Assembly (NCBI GenBank): GCA_000434935.1
Contig: FR882190.1
Coordinates: 16,138-24,342, forward strand
Length of the DNA stretch: 8,205 nt
Source of the DNA: Bacteroides sp. CAG:709
GTDB taxonomy: Bacteria; Bacteroidota; Bacteroidia; Bacteroidales; UBA932
Direction of reading: 5' to 3'
Below the pieces are notes generated by a model. The model was not told the DNA's origin. It did not search any database and was given only the letters and a program-made list of their open reading frames with translations. Numbering within the stretch: position 1 is the stretch's first letter; every line of letters starts with the position of its first letter. The position numbers and the translations under genes were made by a program. Positions 5,889 to 8,205 of this stretch are shown here, one piece after another.

Positions 5889-6818
5889 ATGTTTTTTCAG
5901 AAAAAGCGTTTTCATTTTCTGAACACGGATAGTTATTCGTTACTTTGTGAAAAAACCATGTACTATCATTTCTGCACTAACGGCCTGTTGAAAAACATTA
6001 TTTTCTCATCTGATGCGGACTATATTTATGGAATGAATGCCATCGCCATCTGTAAGTCGAAATATGTTGATGTGAAGATACTTGCATTCTGCATTATGAA
6101 TAACCACGTCCATTTTATCCTTGACTGCACGAAAGATGAGGGGGAATCGTTCATGAGATATTATAAGCTGCTTCTGGGAGTCTATCTGAAGAAGAACTAT
6201 GTCGCGGAACGTAATCTTGACGGTGCGGATATAGGATGTAAGGAAATATCGGACCCGGATTATTGTGTCCGCGCTATTGCATATGTCTTGCGGAATCCGC
6301 TCTCTGCCGGAGTGCAAGTCGTACCCGGTGAATATCGTTGGAGTTCCGCCAACTTGTATTTTGCGTCACGGACCTTTGCCCAAAGGAATTTGATGTCAAT
6401 CGGAAGCATTCCCGTCTTGAGAGTCAGGAGCCTGACCAGAAGCCATTGCCGGTTTTCTCCAGAATGGCGCCTGGATGAGAATGGTATGATATTTCCTGGC
6501 GACTATGTTGATTATGAGAGTGTTGAGAGAATTTTCCTGCGCCCGTCGCAGTTACTTTACTATGTTCTTAAAAACAATGATTCCTCGATTGAGGCGGATA
6601 CGGGGATTCTTGCCAAGTGCCGATACAGTGATAATGAATTGTGCGCATCCAGGGATATTCTTATCCGAGAACATTTCGGGAAAAGCAGATTGGCGCAATT
6701 GTCAGTGGAAGAAAGGATCTCTCTGGCGTCAATGATGAGGCGACGCTACGGGGTGTCACTGCCGTCATTGTCCAGGATTATCCAGATCGACAGACAATTG
6801 CTTCGGGGTATGCTCTGA
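5889..6818 (+). CDS. REP-associated tyrosine transposase (RAYT, Y1/HUH family)
   Basis: RAYTs are single-strand DNA transposases related to IS200/IS605 TnpA that bind and cut REP palindromes. The 309-aa product has the N-terminal fold (YYHFCTNGLLKNIIF, from about residue 25). The HUH pair is in ILAFCIMNNHVHFIL (His73, His75). The catalytic Tyr is probably Tyr132 in AIAYVLRNPLSAG, the counterpart of the YIxxNP motif of E. coli TnpA-REP, followed by EYRWSSANLY. All three key residues are present, so it may be active. The C-terminal part (about 268-309) looks like a helix-turn-helix, with RRRYGVSLPSLSRIIQIDRQLLRGML. The start at 5889 is the longest in-frame choice; Met24 (5958) would still keep the whole domain. 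No Shine-Dalgarno sequence or consensus promoter is visible. Codons are more A/T-rich than in neighbouring genes. Flanked by the 334-bp repeats. Confidence 0.88.
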   Translation: MFFQKKRFHFLNTDSYSLLCEKTMYYHFCTNGLLKNIIFSSDADYIYGMNAIAICKSKYVDVKILAFCIMNNHVHFILDCTKDEGESFMRYYKLLLGVYLKKNYVAERNLDGADIGCKEISDPDYCVRAIAYVLRNPLSAGVQVVPGEYRWSSANLYFASRTFAQRNLMSIGSIPVLRVRSLTRSHCRFSPEWRLDENGMIFPGDYVDYESVERIFLRPSQLLYYVLKNNDSSIEADTGILAKCRYSDNELCASRDILIREHFGKSRLAQLSVEERISLASMMRRRYGVSLPSLSRIIQIDRQLLRGML

Positions 6819-6824
6819 ATTTCT

Positions 6825-7023
6825 GAACAAGTTGGCAGGCGGTGATTTTGGTAAATCGCTGAATGTTATGGTGTTACAGAAATGCATGCCTGCCAAGTCT
6901 CATGAAAAAACATGGGAGTTGGCAGGTCGGTTTTCTGGGGTAAAGCCTTGTAATTGACTGATATTCAATGAATAAGTGAGTAGATGTTGCCGTGGTTCGC
7001 CTGCCAACTTGTTCAGTTTTTTT
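6825..7023 (+). ncRNA. Candidate structured RNA in right repeat
   Basis: Same layout as in the left copy: paired 16-nt ends (6825-6840 with 6999-7014), nested hairpin at 6889-6926, and a T7 run at 7017-7023. As it directly follows the transposase gene on the same strand, it could also serve as the 3' end of that mRNA. None of the six differences falls in the 16-bp arms or the nested hairpin arms, so both structures are kept. Confidence 0.3.
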
Positions 7024-7158
7024 AGCGAGTGGGAGAGTGTCAGCAGGGCAGGCGGTCGGTTCCGGCGGACGTGGCCAGCCCACGGCCTCGGGAAGTGGGA
7101 GGTGCCTGCCGGATACAAGTTCTCGCGGGAGCGAGGACGCGGGAGACGGTAGGAGGGT
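6825..7158 (+). repeat. 334-bp REP-like repeat, right copy
   Basis: Ungapped match to 5421-5754 with six differences. Its 16-bp inverted pair is at 6825-6840 and 6999-7014, and its nested hairpin at 6889-6926. It begins six bases after the transposase stop codon and ends 20 bp before the -33 box of the exporter promoter. It accounts for most of the 446-bp gap between these genes, and I see no other gene there. Confidence 0.92.
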
Positions 7159-7178
7159 TAAACTTATCCGTTTTAGAT

Positions 7179-7209
7179 TTTGCGGAAAGCGAAAGACCTT
7201 GTAATTTTG
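7179..7209 (+). promoter_or_regulatory. Promoter of the ThrE-like exporter gene
   Basis: TTTG (7179-7182), 19 nt, TAATTTTG (7202-7209): both boxes and the spacing fit the Bacteroidota consensus exactly. Transcription should start near 7216, leaving a leader of about 50 nt. No Shine-Dalgarno sequence precedes the ATG at 7265 apart from a loose GGAAAG. Confidence 0.85.
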
Positions 7210-7213
7210 TGGC

Positions 7214-7250
7214 AATAACAACATTACGAAAGAAATAACAACATTGCGAA
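7214..7250 (+). repeat. Tandem duplication in the exporter leader
   Basis: AATAACAACATTACGAA (7214-7230) and AATAACAACATTGCGAA (7234-7250) are two 17-bp copies with one mismatch and a 20-bp period. They lie between the transcription start and the start codon, so nearly all of the short leader is this duplication. Confidence 0.8.
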
Positions 7251-7264
7251 AAGCGGAAAGAAAT

Positions 7265-8205
7265 ATGACAGATACGATTCAGAATCAACCGAAAACACGA
7301 CGCGACGCCATAGAAATGGACAATGTCAGAAGCCAGAAAGCCAACCTGAAGAAGAACACGGACGCCAACCAGCTGCTCTCGCTCAGAAAAAGACTGGACG
7401 TGCTTCTGCGCACCGGACAACTGCTGCTCGAAAGCTCGGCGGACACGAACCGCATACGACGGAACATGGTCCGGGCCGCATTGTTTCTCGGCTTCAATGA
7501 AGACAACCTGCACATATTCATTGACCATAACATATTGATGGTCAACTACAGCGACGAGGCGCACTCGTTCACGAAATTCCAGAAACGCGTGAAAGACGGC
7601 ATCAACTTCACCACCATCGAAGCCATCAGCCACCTGACATACAAGGCAGTGAGGAAACACTTCTCGGTGGAAGACTACGAAGCCGAACTTGAAAAAATCG
7701 CTGCGAGACCGAGAAACTACAACCAGCTGGTGACATCAGCCGGAGCAGCATTGGCCTGCGGCGGATTCTGCATCCAATTCGGCTGCGACTGGACAGCATT
7801 CATTTACGCATCACTGGCCGCATTCATCGGCTTCAACTGCCGCGCATACTTCAACAAGCTCGGCGTGAACAAATACTTCTCCATCGCCATTGCCGCGTTC
7901 GTCTCCACATTGATAGCATGGATCACGACATACCTCCCGGCATGGACCACGACACCGCTCCACCCGCTGCTCGCATGCGCCCTCTTCATTGTACCGGGCG
8001 TGCCGCTCATCAACTTCGTGGACGACATGCTCGACACCAATTTCCGGGTCGGCATGGAACGCGCCATAAACACCGTCATGATGATGGTCGGCATGGCATT
8101 CGGTATCGTGCTGGCATTGAAAGTATGCAGCTGGGCCTTCCACTTCGCACCCGACATCATGTCCATACCGATGGTTCCGGAACACCCGTATTGGATATAC
8201 GCCAC
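7265..8205 (+). CDS. ThrE/YjjP-type threonine/serine exporter, 3' end outside window
   Basis: Members of this family are inner-membrane proteins that export threonine and serine (ThrE of Corynebacterium) or, as YjjP with YjjB, succinate. The frame is open for 313 codons to the window edge. Residues 1-150 are hydrophilic and cytosolic, with the family signature LDVLLRTGQLLLESSADTNR (44-63) then RRNMVRAALFLGF. From about 158 hydrophobic segments follow: roughly 157-172, 177-192, 205-224, 234-248 and 266-286. The conserved PGVPLINFVDD is at 244-254. The ATG at 7265 is preceded by a consensus promoter and gives an N-terminus with no signal peptide. Codons end strongly in C, unlike the A/T-rich transposase gene upstream. 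Substrate cannot be decided; whether a YjjB-like half follows or is fused lies outside the window. Confidence 0.85.
   Translation, partial: MTDTIQNQPKTRRDAIEMDNVRSQKANLKKNTDANQLLSLRKRLDVLLRTGQLLLESSADTNRIRRNMVRAALFLGFNEDNLHIFIDHNILMVNYSDEAHSFTKFQKRVKDGINFTTIEAISHLTYKAVRKHFSVEDYEAELEKIAARPRNYNQLVTSAGAALACGGFCIQFGCDWTAFIYASLAAFIGFNCRAYFNKLGVNKYFSIAIAAFVSTLIAWITTYLPAWTTTPLHPLLACALFIVPGVPLINFVDDMLDTNFRVGMERAINTVMMMVGMAFGIVLALKVCSWAFHFAPDIMSIPMVPEHPYWIYA

Larger units (their letters stand above)
5421..7158 (+). mobile_element. RAYT gene flanked by two REP-like direct repeats (REPtron-like unit)
   Basis: A single-strand (HUH/Y1) transposase gene of the RAYT type lies between two 334-bp direct repeats with a period of 1404 bp. 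Each repeat is rich in palindromes. Known RAYTs sit beside REP palindromes, which they bind and cut, and the pair is called a REPtron. The right repeat begins six bases after the transposase stop codon. No target-site duplication was found at the outer edges, as expected for Y1 enzymes. The middle part is visibly richer in A/T than the flanking genes, suggesting acquisition. Whether the unit still moves cannot be told from one locus; recombination between the repeats would delete the gene and leave one repeat. Confidence 0.7.

Noticed and set aside
5421..7158. Ordinary composite transposon or IS with terminal inverted repeats
   Set aside because: The long flanking repeats are direct, no target duplication is visible, and the enzyme is a Y1/HUH type, not DDE. 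No TnpB is present either.
7040..7660. Minus-strand 206-aa open frame
   Set aside because: It joins the antisense of the exporter N-terminus to the antisense of the repeat, with no sign of a protein family.

Overview
The window looks like a chromosomal segment of a Bacteroidota bacterium, probably Bacteroidales. Two promoters match the Bacteroidota consensus exactly (TTTG, 19 nt, TAnnTTTG), a third has a perfect TAnnTTTG box, most genes lack a Shine-Dalgarno sequence, and the rpsO, pnp and umuC proteins fit the phylum. No gene here allows a genus call.

Left half, all on the minus strand and read from right to left. A SOS-type mutagenesis operon comes first: an unusually long UmuD-like self-cleaving protein with an N-terminal DNA-binding-like region, then the UmuC translesion polymerase. 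Next come rpsO (ribosomal protein S15) and pnp (PNPase), the conserved rpsO-pnp pair. pnp runs off the left edge inside an Arg/Asp-rich tail. rpsO has its own near-ideal promoter just beyond the umuC stop and a strong intrinsic terminator behind it. The 422-bp rpsO-pnp gap holds this terminator, a bulged hairpin in the pnp leader, and GC-rich interspersed repeats. One of those repeats also separates umuD from umuC.

Middle (5421-7158). Two directly repeated 334-bp sequences, differing at six positions by eye, bracket a plus-strand gene for a REP-associated tyrosine (HUH/Y1) transposase, RAYT. Each repeat starts with a 16-bp arm whose exact inverse lies about 160 bp further on and is followed by seven T's. 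A second strong hairpin built on the same 8-mer is nested inside. The unit resembles a REPtron (RAYT plus its palindromic target repeats), and the repeat has the shape of a closed structured RNA. This is the most unusual feature of the window.

Right end, plus strand. A canonical promoter lies immediately outside the second repeat and drives a ThrE/YjjP-type threonine/serine exporter gene that runs off the right edge.

Functionally, the left half combines DNA-damage tolerance with core translation and RNA decay. The middle is a selfish or domesticated repeat system inserted between the umuD promoter and the exporter promoter. No tRNA, rRNA or CRISPR array is visible.
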